A stretch of 64,000 nucleotides of DNA from contig NZ_CP038452.1 of NCBI RefSeq assembly GCF_004684245.1, positions 1,164,796 through 1,228,795 on the forward strand, in the 5' to 3' direction. Position 1 is the stretch's first letter, and the number at the start of each line of letters is the position of its first letter. Below the pieces are notes generated by a model. That model was not told where the DNA came from. It was given only the letters and a program-made list of their open reading frames with translations, and did not search any database. The translations under genes were made by a program, and so were the position numbers. Below, in pieces: positions 36,173 through 45,242 of this stretch. Origin of the DNA: Thermus caldilimi. GTDB lineage: Bacteria; Deinococcota; Deinococci; Deinococcales; Thermaceae.

Positions 36173-36838
36173 TCAGTATGCCAAAAGGGCTTGGGCCAGG
36201 AGGCCAAGCCGCCTCGAGGCCTCCTTTAAAAAAGCCTGGAAGTCCCTGGCCGCCTCCTCCCCCGCCCCATCGGTCACGGCACGGATCAAGGCCATGGGAT
36301 GCTGGAAGCGCCAGGCCACCATGAGGGCCGCCGCCCCCTCCATCTCCACCGCCTGGGCCCCGTGGAGCCGGGCCAGCCTCCTGGCTTCCTCCCTGTCCGC
36401 CAGAAACCGGTCCCCCGTGGCCACCACCCCCCGCCGGGCGGGAAAGCCCAGGGCGGAAGCCGTCACCTCAGCCTGGGCCAGAAGGCCAGGGTTCGAGGGG
36501 AAAAACCGTACCCCAAAGGCCGTCTCTCCTGGCTCCCGACCAAAGGGGGTCAGGTCCACATCCCACTGCACCGCCTTCTCGGCCAGAAGGAGGTCCAGGG
36601 CACGAAGGGAGGGGTCCAGACCCCCCGCTACCCCCAGGAAAAAGCTTTCCCTGGGAGCAAAGCGGGTAAGGACATGGGCCACGGCCGAGGCCGCCGCCAC
36701 CTTGCCTACCCCGGTTTCCGCCACCAGCACCCCGGGGGCCTGGTGGAGGGGAAAGGGGGCCTCGAGGGCCTCCCTCGCGTCCAAGGCCTCCCTTAAGGCC
36801 TCCGCTTCCTCGGGCTCCGCCGCAAAGAAGGCGATCAC
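36173..36838 (-). CDS. mtnN: 5'-methylthioadenosine/S-adenosylhomocysteine nucleosidase
   Basis: 221 residues of the PNP-type nucleosidase fold. AFFAAEPEEAEAL at the N-terminus, TGVGKVAAASAVAHVL, FLGVAGGL, and VEMEGAAALM with the catalytic Asp in RAVTDGAGEEAA. GTG 36838 overlaps the luxS stop (GTGA). The close relative futalosine hydrolase (MqnB) exists in Thermus, but coupling to luxS argues for the SAH/MTA activity. It produces S-ribosylhomocysteine, the LuxS substrate. Confidence 0.85.
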   Translation of the reverse strand: MIAFFAAEPEEAEALREALDAREALEAPFPLHQAPGVLVAETGVGKVAAASAVAHVLTRFAPRESFFLGVAGGLDPSLRALDLLLAEKAVQWDVDLTPFGREPGETAFGVRFFPSNPGLLAQAEVTASALGFPARRGVVATGDRFLADREEARRLARLHGAQAVEMEGAAALMVAWRFQHPMALIRAVTDGAGEEAARDFQAFLKEASRRLGLLAQALLAY

Positions 36839-37302
36839 CTTTCCTCCAGGGGAAGGGTGGCCTGAACCCTCAGTCCTTCCCTCAGCACCTTCTCCGCCCA
36901 GGCCTTGGCCCCTTGCAGGTCGTGGTCCCGGTAGTTGCCGCACTCCTTAAAGCTAGCCCCGGGAATGGGTCCCTCGTGCAGGAGAACATCCCTTAAGGCC
37001 CGCTCAAAGGCCAACAAAACCCTTTCCTCCTCCAAAGGGCCTTCCACCACCAGGTAAAACCCCGTGCGGCACCCCATGGGGGAAAGGTCGATGACTCCTT
37101 CCAGGTGGTCCCGCAGGTACCCCGCCAAGAGGTGCTCGAGGGTGTGCAAGGCCCCCGTGGGCAGGGCTTCCCGGTTGGGCTGGGCCAGGCGCAGGTCATA
37201 CTTCTCCACCAGGCCACTCCCCACCGTTTTCCTCCCCGCCAGGCGGACGTAAGGAGCCTTCACCTTCGTGTGGTCCAGGGCAAAGCTTTCCACCTCGGCC
37301 AT
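36835..37302 (-). CDS. luxS: S-ribosylhomocysteine lyase (LuxS)
   Basis: 155 residues. Cleaves S-ribosylhomocysteine to homocysteine and the AI-2 precursor. Metal ligands HTLEH at 53-57 and Cys121 ([10 protein letters not shown]), plus the catalytic Cys78 in MGCRTGFY, are all present. A TAGGAT hexamer ends 7 bp before ATG 37302, so it is probably leaderless. It is divergent from guaA with only 31 bp between. Whether Thermus uses AI-2 as a signal or merely recycles SAH is not shown by the sequence. Confidence 0.95.
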   Translation of the reverse strand: MAEVESFALDHTKVKAPYVRLAGRKTVGSGLVEKYDLRLAQPNREALPTGALHTLEHLLAGYLRDHLEGVIDLSPMGCRTGFYLVVEGPLEEERVLLAFERALRDVLLHEGPIPGASFKECGNYRDHDLQGAKAWAEKVLREGLRVQATLPLEER

Positions 37303-37308
37303 GGGTTT

Positions 37309-37326
37309 ATCCTACCCTGCTAGACT
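37309..37326. promoter_or_regulatory. Back-to-back -10 elements of luxS and guaA
   Basis: Minus strand TAGGAT (37314-37309) lies 7 bp before the luxS ATG; plus strand TAGACT (37321-37326) lies 8 bp before the guaA ATG. With a 31-bp intergenic region both -35 regions must fall in the opposite gene. Confidence 0.4.
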
Positions 37327-37333
37327 GGCTTCC

Positions 37334-38845
37334 ATGGTCCTGGTCCTGGACTTCGGCTCCCAATACACCCGCCTCATCGCCAGAAGGCTCCGTGAGCTTC
37401 GGGTCTTTTCCCTGATCCTGCCGGGGCGGGCGAGCCTGGAGGAAATCCTTAGACACAAGCCCCAAGCCCTAATCCTCTCCGGCGGACCCAACAGCGTCTT
37501 TGATCCCGATGCCCCCCGTCCCGATCCCCGGGTGTTCACCCTCGGCCTTCCCACCTTAGGCATCTGCTACGGGATGCAGCTTCTCGCCCAGGAGCTTGGG
37601 GGCAAGGTGGAGCGCGCGGGACGGGCAGAGTACGGCAAGGCCCTCCTCACCCGCTACCAAGGCCCCCTCTTCAAAGGCTTAGAGGGCGAGGTCCAGGTCT
37701 GGATGAGCCACCAGGACGCGGTGACCGAGCTTCCCCCCGGGTGGCGGGTGGTGGCGGAAACCGAGGAAAACCCCGTGGCGGCCATGGAAGCCCCCGACGG
37801 CCAGACCTTCGCCGTCCAGTTCCACCCTGAGGTGGCCCATACTCCTAAAGGGATGCAAATCCTGGAAAACTTCCTGGAGATCGCCGGAGTAAAACGGGAC
37901 TGGACCCCGGAGCACGTGCTGGAAAGCCTGGTGGAGGAGGTGCGGGAGCGGGTGGGACAAGACCGCGTTTTGCTGGCGGTTTCCGGCGGGGTGGACTCCA
38001 GCACCCTGGCCCTCCTCTTGGCCAAGGCCCGGGTGAACCACCTGGCGGTCTTCGTGGACCACGGCCTCCTGCGCCTGGGGGAACGGGAGGAGGTGGAGGG
38101 GGCCCTTAGGGCCCTTCGGGTCAACCTTCTGGTGGTGGAGGCCCAGGAGCGCTTCCTCAAGGCCCTTGAAGGGATGGAGGACCCGGAGGAAAAGCGCCGG
38201 ATTATCGGTCGGGAGTTCGTGGAGGTCTTCAGCCAGGTGGCCCGGGAAAAGGGGCCTTTCCGCTTCCTGGCCCAGGGCACCCTCTACCCCGACGTCATCG
38301 AGTCCGCCGGGGAAGGGGGGGCGGCCAAGATCAAGAGCCACCACAACGTGGGGGGCCTTCCCGAGGACCTCCAGTTTGAGCTCCTCGAGCCCTTCCGCCT
38401 CCTCTTCAAGGACGAGGTGCGGGAGCTAGCCCTCCTCCTCGGCCTCCCCGACCCCATCCGCCTGCGCCACCCCTTCCCGGGGCCGGGCCTGGCGGTGCGC
38501 GTGCTGGGGGAGGTCACGGAGGAAAAGCTCGCCATCCTCCGGCGGGCGGACGACATCTTCGTAAGCCTCCTCCGGGAATGGGGCCTCTACGGCCAGGTGG
38601 CCCAGGCCCTGGCCGTCCTCACCCCTGTGCGGAGCGTAGGGGTCGCAGGGGACGAGCGGAAGTACGGCTACGTTCTGGCCTTAAGGGCTGTGACCACCGA
38701 GGACTTCATGACCGCGGACTGGGCCAGGCTCCCCCTGGAGTTTTTGGACGAGGTGGCCAGGCGCATCACCCGCCGGGTGCCGGAGATCGGCCGGGTGGTC
38801 TACGACCTCACCTCCAAGCCTCCCGCCACCATAGAATGGGAGTGA
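37334..38845 (+). CDS. guaA: GMP synthase (glutamine-hydrolysing)
   Basis: 503 residues. Converts XMP to GMP. Class I glutaminase: [20 protein letters not shown], nucleophile Cys78 in GICYGMQ, His164/Glu166 in FHPEV. ATP-pyrophosphatase: VSGGVDSS at about 216-223, then [13 protein letters not shown] and [12 protein letters not shown]. The C-terminal dimerisation domain ends with [11 protein letters not shown], exactly as expected. The ATG 37334 has no Shine-Dalgarno and is probably leaderless. Confidence 0.96.
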   Translation: MVLVLDFGSQYTRLIARRLRELRVFSLILPGRASLEEILRHKPQALILSGGPNSVFDPDAPRPDPRVFTLGLPTLGICYGMQLLAQELGGKVERAGRAEYGKALLTRYQGPLFKGLEGEVQVWMSHQDAVTELPPGWRVVAETEENPVAAMEAPDGQTFAVQFHPEVAHTPKGMQILENFLEIAGVKRDWTPEHVLESLVEEVRERVGQDRVLLAVSGGVDSSTLALLLAKARVNHLAVFVDHGLLRLGEREEVEGALRALRVNLLVVEAQERFLKALEGMEDPEEKRRIIGREFVEVFSQVAREKGPFRFLAQGTLYPDVIESAGEGGAAKIKSHHNVGGLPEDLQFELLEPFRLLFKDEVRELALLLGLPDPIRLRHPFPGPGLAVRVLGEVTEEKLAILRRADDIFVSLLREWGLYGQVAQALAVLTPVRSVGVAGDERKYGYVLALRAVTTEDFMTADWARLPLEFLDEVARRITRRVPEIGRVVYDLTSKPPATIEWE

Positions 38846-39003
38846 TGGGCGAACCCGCCAAGGCCCTAAAGCCCCTTTCCCTGGAAGAGTACCTGGCATG
38901 GGAAGCCCGGTCTACAACCAAGCATGAGCTGGTGGAGGGCCTGCCTTACGCCATGGCCGGGGCCAGCCGGGCCCACAACCTGGGGGTGAGCCACCTGCAC
39001 TAC
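38845..39003 (+). pseudogene. Truncated Uma2-family (DUF820) endonuclease remnant
   Basis: Starts with ATG overlapping the guaA stop (TGATG). The N-terminus reads as Uma2: LSLEEYLAWEARSTTKHELV, EGLPYAMAGASRAHN, then loses similarity after about residue 52 and runs into unrelated sequence. About two thirds of the expected domain, including the acidic PD-(D/E)xK core, is missing. The intact relative is at 39731 and a second decayed copy at 60972. Confidence 0.75.
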
Positions 39004-39058
39004 CGGGGTGGACCTGGAGCCCCGCCCCGGCTAGACTGGAGGGGAAAGGAGGCAAGGT

Positions 39059-39346
39059 ATGCCCACCTTTATCGTCCTCAGCTCCCTCACGGACGACGGT
39101 GCCGAGACCCTGGTGAAAAACCCTGAGCGCATCAAGGAGGTGAACCAGGAGCTGGAGCGCGACTTTGGGGTCAAGGTGGTGGCCCAGTATGCGGTCTTGG
39201 GCCCTTATGACTTCGTGAACATCGTGGAGGCGGAGGATGCCCTGGCCGTAGCCCGGGCCATGCTCCACCTCTCGGCCAGGGGAAGCGTCAAGACCACCAC
39301 CCTCGAGGCCATCCCCGTGGCCGACCTCATCGCCAAGCTCAAGTAG
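39059..39346 (+). CDS. GYD-domain protein
   Basis: 95 residues, a ferredoxin-like small protein of the GYD family: MPTFIVLSSLTDDGAETL, VVAQYAVLGPYDFVNIVEAED, and a C-terminal TTLEAIPVADL. The ATG 39059 has AAGGAGGCAAGG upstream. The stop overlaps the next start by 1 bp (TAGTG). The function of the family is not established; the QYAVLGPYDFV motif is the diagnostic one. Confidence 0.82.
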   Translation: MPTFIVLSSLTDDGAETLVKNPERIKEVNQELERDFGVKVVAQYAVLGPYDFVNIVEAEDALAVARAMLHLSARGSVKTTTLEAIPVADLIAKLK

Positions 39347-39726
39347 TGGAGGTCCTGGAAACCGCCGTCTACGCCGAGGATCTGGAGAAGGCCCGGGCCT
39401 TTTACGAGGGGGTCCTGGGCCTCCCCTGTTTCCAGTACCAGCCCCCGCGCCACGCCTTTTTCCGGGCTGGGCAGGGGGTCTTTCTGGTCTTCAACCCAGA
39501 ACACACGGAAAAGGACCAGGCCTTACCTCCCCACGGGGCCAAGGGAAGCGTCCACGTGGCCTTCCGGGTGGAGGAGGAAGAGCTTCCCCGCTGGGCGGAA
39601 AAGCTCCGGGAAGCGGGCTTTCCCGTCTGGTGGGCGGACTGGCCCAGGGGGAAAAGCCTTTACACCCGCGACCCCGCGGGAAACCTGGTGGAGCTGGCCC
39701 CGGCCAGAATCTGGGGCCTAGAATGA
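39346..39726 (+). CDS. VOC-superfamily (glyoxalase-like) protein
   Basis: 126 residues with the paired beta-alpha-beta-beta-beta modules of the vicinal oxygen chelate fold: LETAVYAEDLEKARAFYEGVLGL at the start, VHVAFRVEEEELPRWAEKLRE in the middle and YTRDPAGNLVELAPARIWGL at the end, with the conserved Glu of NLVEL. It starts at GTG 39346. The substrate is unknown; members include glyoxalases, dioxygenases and resistance proteins. Confidence 0.8.
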   Translation: MEVLETAVYAEDLEKARAFYEGVLGLPCFQYQPPRHAFFRAGQGVFLVFNPEHTEKDQALPPHGAKGSVHVAFRVEEEELPRWAEKLREAGFPVWWADWPRGKSLYTRDPAGNLVELAPARIWGLE

Positions 39727-39730
39727 GGGC

Positions 39731-40252
39731 ATGGCCACCCGCTACCGCTTCGGGGTAGAGGCGTTTGAGCGCCTCTTCCAGGGGGTAAAGCACCTGGAGC
39801 TCCTCAAGGGGGAGATTTACGAGATGAGCCCGATTGGTCCTAGGCATGTCTTTACCGTGGCTCGGCTGGACAAAAAGTTCCAGGCTCTTTTGGGGGAGGA
39901 GGCCGTCGTCACCGTGCAGTCCCCCCTGCGCATCCCGCCCTATTCCGAGCCCGAACCAGACCTCCTGGTGCTGAAGCCCCCTTTAGAAACCTATGCGGAA
40001 CGCTTCCCCGAGCCCCAGGACGTCCTCCTCCTCATCGAGGTGGCCGATACCAGCCTGGAGCACGACCGGGCCAAGCTCGCCCTCTACGCCGAGGCAGGCC
40101 TTCCCGAGGTCTGGATCGTGAACCTCCAGGAAAACCTCCTGGAGGTCTACCGCGAACCCCAGGGAAGCCATTACCGCCTGCGGGAGCTGGTGCCTCCCGG
40201 GGAGGCCAAGGCCCCCCTGGCCTTCCCCGACCGCCCCGTCCCCTGGTCGTGA
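39731..40252 (+). CDS. Uma2-family (DUF820) endonuclease-like protein
   Basis: 173 residues and apparently intact. PD-(D/E)xK-type core: YSEPEPDLLVLKP (Asp), LLIEVADTSLEHDRAKLALYAEAG (Glu and Lys-like) and LPEVWIVNL. The N-terminus LELLKGEIYEMSPIGPRHV is typical. Uma2 proteins are abundant in Thermus and cyanobacteria, with unclear function. ATG 39731 lies 4 bp after the VOC stop; GTGA overlap with rnhA follows. Confidence 0.82.
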   Translation: MATRYRFGVEAFERLFQGVKHLELLKGEIYEMSPIGPRHVFTVARLDKKFQALLGEEAVVTVQSPLRIPPYSEPEPDLLVLKPPLETYAERFPEPQDVLLLIEVADTSLEHDRAKLALYAEAGLPEVWIVNLQENLLEVYREPQGSHYRLRELVPPGEAKAPLAFPDRPVPWS

Positions 40253-40734
40253 AGCGGGTGGAGCTTTTCACCGACGGGGCCTGCCTGGGCAACCCCGGTC
40301 CTGGCGGGTGGGCGGCGCTTTTGCGCTACGGCGGCTACGAACGAATGCTTTCCGGAGGCGAGCCCTGCACCACCAACAACCGCATGGAGCTCACCGCCTT
40401 GCTGCACGGGCTTAGGGCGCTCAAGGAACCCTGTGAAGTACACCTCTTCTCCGACAGCCAGTACCTGGTGAAGGCCTTAAACGAGTGGCTTCCCGCCTGG
40501 GAAAAAAGAGGAATGCGGAAGGCGGACGGCAGGCCCATAGAAAACCGCGACCTCTGGGAAGCCCTTATGCTGGAGCTCAAACGGCACCGGGTGGTGGCCC
40601 ATTGGGTGCGTGGGCATGGCGGCCACCCGGAGAACGAACGGGCAGACCGGGAGGCCAAGCGCCAGGCCCAGCGGCAAAAGGCCCTGTCCCAAACCCCCTG
40701 CCCCGCTGAGGGGGCTACGCTTTTTCCCCGATAA
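40249..40734 (+). CDS. rnhA: Ribonuclease HI
   Basis: 161 residues. Removes RNA from RNA:DNA hybrids. Catalytic acids are visible: LFTDGACLGNPGPGGWA (Asp), NRMELTALLHGL (Glu), FSDSQYLVKALNEWLPAW (Asp) and ENERADREAK (Asp), plus the GHGGHPENERAD His. The basic handle QYLVKALNEWLPAWEKRGMRK is present. The GTG start 40249 overlaps the Uma2 stop. The C-terminal tail is longer than in E. coli, as in the Thermus enzyme. Confidence 0.95.
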   Translation: MKRVELFTDGACLGNPGPGGWAALLRYGGYERMLSGGEPCTTNNRMELTALLHGLRALKEPCEVHLFSDSQYLVKALNEWLPAWEKRGMRKADGRPIENRDLWEALMLELKRHRVVAHWVRGHGGHPENERADREAKRQAQRQKALSQTPCPAEGATLFPR

Positions 40735-40746
40735 GCAGAAAAACGT

Positions 40747-40752
40747 TATACT
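40747..40752 (+). promoter_or_regulatory. -10 element of the acyl-CoA carboxylase gene (TATACT), leaderless start
   Basis: TATACT ends exactly 7 bp before ATG 40759, within an AT-rich stretch (AAAAACGTTATACTAAAG). No Shine-Dalgarno precedes the ATG, so transcription probably starts at the A of ATG. Confidence 0.55.
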
Positions 40753-40758
40753 AAAGCC

Positions 40759-42441
<1,683 letters not shown>

Positions 42442-42446
42442 GGCCA

Positions 42447-42473
42447 CCCCACCCTGGAAGCGTCAGGGTGGGG
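42447..42473 (+). other. Intercistronic hairpin between mccB and HMG-CoA lyase
   Basis: CCCCACCCTG (42447-42456) pairs perfectly with CAGGGTGGGG (42464-42473), loop 7 nt. There is no T-tract, so it is more likely a processing or stability element than a full terminator. Confidence 0.5.
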
Positions 42474-42502
42474 GCCCCGGCAAAAGGCCAAAAGGAGGGT
42501 CC

Positions 42503-43360
42503 ATGGAAAAGGTGAAGTGGGTGGAGTGCCCCAGGGACGCCTGGCAAGGGTTTTCCCGCCCCATCCCCACCGAGGAAAAGGTGGCCTTTTTACACCGACT
42601 GCTGGAAGCGGGGTTTCGCCATCTGGACCTGACCAGCTTCGTCTCCCCCAAGTGGGTACCCCAGATGGCGGACGCGGAGGCGGTCTTGGCCGCCTTGCCG
42701 CCCCCGGAAGGGCGCACCTATTTGGCCATCGTGGCCAACGAAAAGGGCCTGGAAAGGGCGCTAAAGGCCCCAAACCTCACCCACGTGGGCTACCCCTTCT
42801 CCCTCTCGGAAACCTTCCAGCGCAAGAACACGAACCGCTCCATTGAGGACTCCTGGCCCCTGGTGGCGGAGATGGTGCGGGCCACGGAGGGGAGGCTTGG
42901 CCTCGTGGTCTACCTCTCCATGGCCTTCGGCAACCCCTACGGGGATCCCTGGAGCCTGGAGGCCGTCCTGGAAGCCATCGGAAGGCTCCGGGCGCTGGGG
43001 GTGCGGGAGATCGCCCTGGCGGACACCTACGGGGTGGCGGAGGCAAGCCGTATCCAGGAGGTGCTAGGGGAGGCCGTGGCCCGCTTTGGCCCCGAAGGCC
43101 TGGGGGCCCACCTCCACGCCCGGCCCGAGGGGGTCTTGGCCAAGGTGGAGGCGGTGCTGGGGGCGGGGGTGCGCTGGCTGGAGGGGGCCTTGGCGGGGGT
43201 GGGGGGCTGCCCCTTTGCCGGGGACGAACTGGTGGGCAACCTGCCCACGGAAAAAGTGCTCCCTTATTTGGAAGAAAAGGGCTACGCCACGGGAATAGAC
43301 CTAAACGCCCTCCCCGAGCTGGCGGGGGAAGCTGCCCGTCTAAAGCTCTTGTATGGCTAG
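42503..43360 (+). CDS. mvaB: Hydroxymethylglutaryl-CoA lyase
   Basis: 285 residues. Cleaves HMG-CoA to acetoacetate and acetyl-CoA, the last step of leucine degradation. The DRE-TIM barrel shows VEVGFRHLDLTSFVSPKWVPQMAD-type text (LDLTSFVSPKWVPQMAD), DTYGVAEAS, HLHARPEG and the Cys loop GVGGCPFAGDELVGN. The first acidic motif reads ECPRDAWQ instead of the usual EVGPRDGLQ, a deviation in the substrate/metal region. The ATG 42503 has GGAGGG upstream. Confidence 0.88.
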   Translation: MEKVKWVECPRDAWQGFSRPIPTEEKVAFLHRLLEAGFRHLDLTSFVSPKWVPQMADAEAVLAALPPPEGRTYLAIVANEKGLERALKAPNLTHVGYPFSLSETFQRKNTNRSIEDSWPLVAEMVRATEGRLGLVVYLSMAFGNPYGDPWSLEAVLEAIGRLRALGVREIALADTYGVAEASRIQEVLGEAVARFGPEGLGAHLHARPEGVLAKVEAVLGAGVRWLEGALAGVGGCPFAGDELVGNLPTEKVLPYLEEKGYATGIDLNALPELAGEAARLKLLYG

Positions 43361-43752
43361 GCGGCCCGTTTCAGGTAAATGCCGGGGTCGGCGGGGTTGG
43401 CGATGGCGTTCACCCGGCGGAGGAGTTCCTCCGGGGGCAGTTCCAAGAGGGCGGTCATCTCCCCTGGGGAAACCACCGCCTCGTAGAACTTCCTGGCCCC
43501 AAGCCCCAGCAAAAGGCTAACCAGTTCCGAAAGCGCCTCTTCCCCTCCCTGAAAGGCGGGGCCGAAGGCGTCAGGGGTGAGAAGGTCCTTCTTACCCCCG
43601 TGGATGAGAAGGGCGTACCGGGCCTGGTGCCGGCGGTCCTGCCAGTCGGTGAGGAAATAGACCTTGGCCTCGGGGAAACGCACCCCCTTCAGGGCCTCCT
43701 TGAGGGCCTCGAGGGTAATCCTGGGAGAAGCGCGCAGGCCAACGCGTTCCAT
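43357..43752 (-). CDS. Uncharacterised 131-residue protein
   Basis: I do not recognise a family. The protein is soluble, with a basic N-terminus (MERVGLRASPRITLEALKEAL), a central QDRRHQARYALLIHGGKK stretch and a helical C-terminal half (ALSELVSLLLGLGARKFYEAVV, PPEELLRRVNAIANPADP in pieces). The codon usage is like the neighbours, and TAAGCT 7 bp before ATG 43752 resembles other leaderless starts here. It overlaps the end of HMG-CoA lyase by 4 bp, convergent. Confidence 0.65.
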   Translation of the reverse strand: MERVGLRASPRITLEALKEALKGVRFPEAKVYFLTDWQDRRHQARYALLIHGGKKDLLTPDAFGPAFQGGEEALSELVSLLLGLGARKFYEAVVSPGEMTALLELPPEELLRRVNAIANPADPGIYLKRAA

Positions 43753-43790
43753 GGGAACAGCTTACAGCCATCCCCCGGGGACAGGAGTCC

Positions 43791-44288
43791 TCAGCCCAGG
43801 AGCTTGCGGGCGTAGATGATCTGTCCCGCATGGTGCTGGGCATGCTCCACCAGGTGGTGGAGGATATGAGCCCTGGGAGCCTTAAGACCCTGGGTACCCA
43901 CCGGAACCTCCTGGCCGAGCTCCTCCTCCCGCAGGCTCTGGAAGGCGGAAAGGAGCCTAGCCCAAGCCTCCCGGAAGCGGGCCTCCACCACCTCCTTGGC
44001 CTCGGGCTCCCCTCCTAGCTCCCACTCCCGCCCCTTTCTGGCCCAGTCGGGAAGCTCCTGGGGGAAGGCGTAGGAAAGAAGCCGCAAGGAGCTTCCGGTG
44101 ATGTGGCGCACCAGGCCCCCGATGGGGTTCAGCCCCTCCTTGGGCCGCCACCAAAAACCCTCCTCGGAAAGGTCGAAGGCCCAGCGGTCCAGGTGGAGCT
44201 CCACTTCCTTAAGGCCCTTGATCCAGGCGGAAACGGCCGGGAAAACCCCGGGTTCTAGGGCTTGCAGGAAAGGCGCAAGACTGGCCAT
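43791..44288 (-). CDS. DinB-family metal-binding helical bundle protein
   Basis: 165 residues with a four-helix bundle. The metal-ligand triad typical of DinB/YfiT proteins can be placed: His in GGLVRHITGSSLRLL, and the paired HHLVEHAQHHAGQIIYAR near the C-terminus. Members often act as thiol-dependent transferases; the substrate is unknown. The start ATG 44288 is preceded by TGTAAGCT, so it may be leaderless, and it is divergent from the small gene at 44312 with only 23 bp between. Confidence 0.8.
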   Translation of the reverse strand: MASLAPFLQALEPGVFPAVSAWIKGLKEVELHLDRWAFDLSEEGFWWRPKEGLNPIGGLVRHITGSSLRLLSYAFPQELPDWARKGREWELGGEPEAKEVVEARFREAWARLLSAFQSLREEELGQEVPVGTQGLKAPRAHILHHLVEHAQHHAGQIIYARKLLG

Positions 44289-44311
44289 AAGAAGAGCTTA
44301 CACTAACCCCT

Positions 44312-44524
44312 GTGGAAGCTTTTGGTCTTCTCTTCCTTTCGGGCCTGGCCCTGCTGCTCGCCTACCGGTTGCGGCAAGCCTCTCCCAAGACCCGTTGCCC
44401 CCGATGCCACCTGCCCAAGGCCCTGGCAGAGGAGGTGGCCCGGTACCGGCGTCACTGCCCCCAGGTGGCCGTGAGAGCCTGTCCCTTCGACCCCAGAAGG
44501 GGTGTCTACCGCCTGCGCCGATGA
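44312..44524 (+). CDS. Small membrane-anchored Cys-rich protein
   Basis: 70 residues. An N-terminal hydrophobic helix (LLFLSGLALLLAYRLRQ) is followed by a cytoplasmic Cys region CPRCHLPKALAEEV, then CPQ and CPF, which could bind zinc or a cluster. GTG 44312 lies 8 bp after TACACT without a Shine-Dalgarno. The stop overlaps the next ATG (ATGA), so it is coupled to the YkgJ protein. Family unknown to me. Confidence 0.65.
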   Translation: MEAFGLLFLSGLALLLAYRLRQASPKTRCPRCHLPKALAEEVARYRRHCPQVAVRACPFDPRRGVYRLRR

Positions 44525-45129
44525 ACCCGGTGGAAGTCCATTGGCTAGCCCTCGAAGCGGACTTGGCCGACTACCTGGCCAGGAAAGAGATTACCCCCTC
44601 CTGCCGTGCGGGATGCTTTGCCTGCTGTCATGGCCTGGTGACCCTTTCCCGCCTGGAAGGGGAAGCCCTTCTTCCCCACCTCAACGAGGCCCAGCGCTCC
44701 AGGCTCCTTAAGGAAGGCCCCAGGCGGCTTACCCTTCTCAAGAACGGCAAGAACGACCCTCATTTCCCAAGCCAGTTCTTTCTAACCCGCACCCCCTGCC
44801 CCTTTCTGGAAGAGGGCCTCTGCGGTGTCTATCCCTGGCGTCCGCTTGCCTGCCGGGGGCTTCTCACCCAAGGCGACCCCGGGCTCTGCGAACCCGAGGC
44901 GGACCTGCAACAGGGCCATTTTCTTTCCGCTCCCTGGCGCATGGCCCACCTGCGCATGGAGGCAGTTTGGGAGGAGGAAAAAAGGCGGTACGGCTTCCTG
45001 GTCCTTGGGGAGCTAGCCACCCTTTTGTACCTGCTTCTTTCCGGGTTCCCTGGGGAAAGGAAGGAGGCGGAAACCCTCCTGGAGGCGCTGGGGATCCTGG
45101 GGGGGCGGTGTGGGTTCCAGGTGGTATAA
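44521..45129 (+). CDS. YkgJ-family cysteine-cluster protein
   Basis: 202 residues. The CxxxCCxxC-like cluster SCRAGCFACCHGLVTLS near residues 27-43 and the later CPFLEEGLCGVYPWRPLACR define the YkgJ/FliB-like family, which probably binds zinc or a [4Fe-4S] cluster. The C-terminal third is helical and hydrophobic (FLVLGELATLLYLLLSG). It is translationally coupled to the small Cys-rich membrane protein upstream, suggesting a functional pair. The role is unknown. Confidence 0.8.
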   Translation: MNPVEVHWLALEADLADYLARKEITPSCRAGCFACCHGLVTLSRLEGEALLPHLNEAQRSRLLKEGPRRLTLLKNGKNDPHFPSQFFLTRTPCPFLEEGLCGVYPWRPLACRGLLTQGDPGLCEPEADLQQGHFLSAPWRMAHLRMEAVWEEEKRRYGFLVLGELATLLYLLLSGFPGERKEAETLLEALGILGGRCGFQVV

Positions 45130-45131
45130 AA

Positions 45132-45147
45132 GCGGCCCGCAGGCCGC
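45132..45147. terminator. GC hairpin between ykgJ and tRNA-Ser, likely bidirectional
   Basis: GCGGCC (45132-45137) pairs with GGCCGC (45142-45147) around CGCA. On the minus strand it is followed by TTTTAT, ending the tRNA-Ser transcript; on the plus strand the tail is CTTTGG. Confidence 0.6.
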
Positions 45148-45150
45148 CTT

Positions 45151-45242
45151 TGGCGGAGGGGGCGGGATTCGAACCCGCGAGACCCCTTGCGGGGCCTACC
45201 GGTTTTCGAGACCGGCCCGTTCAACCGCTCCGGCACCCCTCC
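45151..45242 (-). tRNA. tRNA-Ser(CGA), CCA encoded
   Basis: 92 nt including an encoded CCA. The acceptor stem GGAGGGG pairs with CCCCTCC; the discriminator is G. The anticodon loop CTCGAAA lies between CCGGT and ACCGG, so the anticodon is CGA (reads UCG). A long variable arm (GGCCCCGCAAGGGGTC) and the T-arm CGGGTTCGAATCCCG are intact. Its first 22 nt are the last 22 nt of the TilS-TadA coding sequence on the same strand. Confidence 0.96.

Noticed and set aside
36173..36838. Futalosine hydrolase (menaquinone pathway) instead of MTA/SAH nucleosidase
   Set aside because: Translational coupling to luxS makes the SAH/MTA activity more likely; sequence alone does not fully exclude it.
42447..42473. 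Strong terminator between mccB and HMG-CoA lyase
   Set aside because: Stem is good but there is no T-tract, and the two genes belong to one pathway, so I call it only a hairpin.
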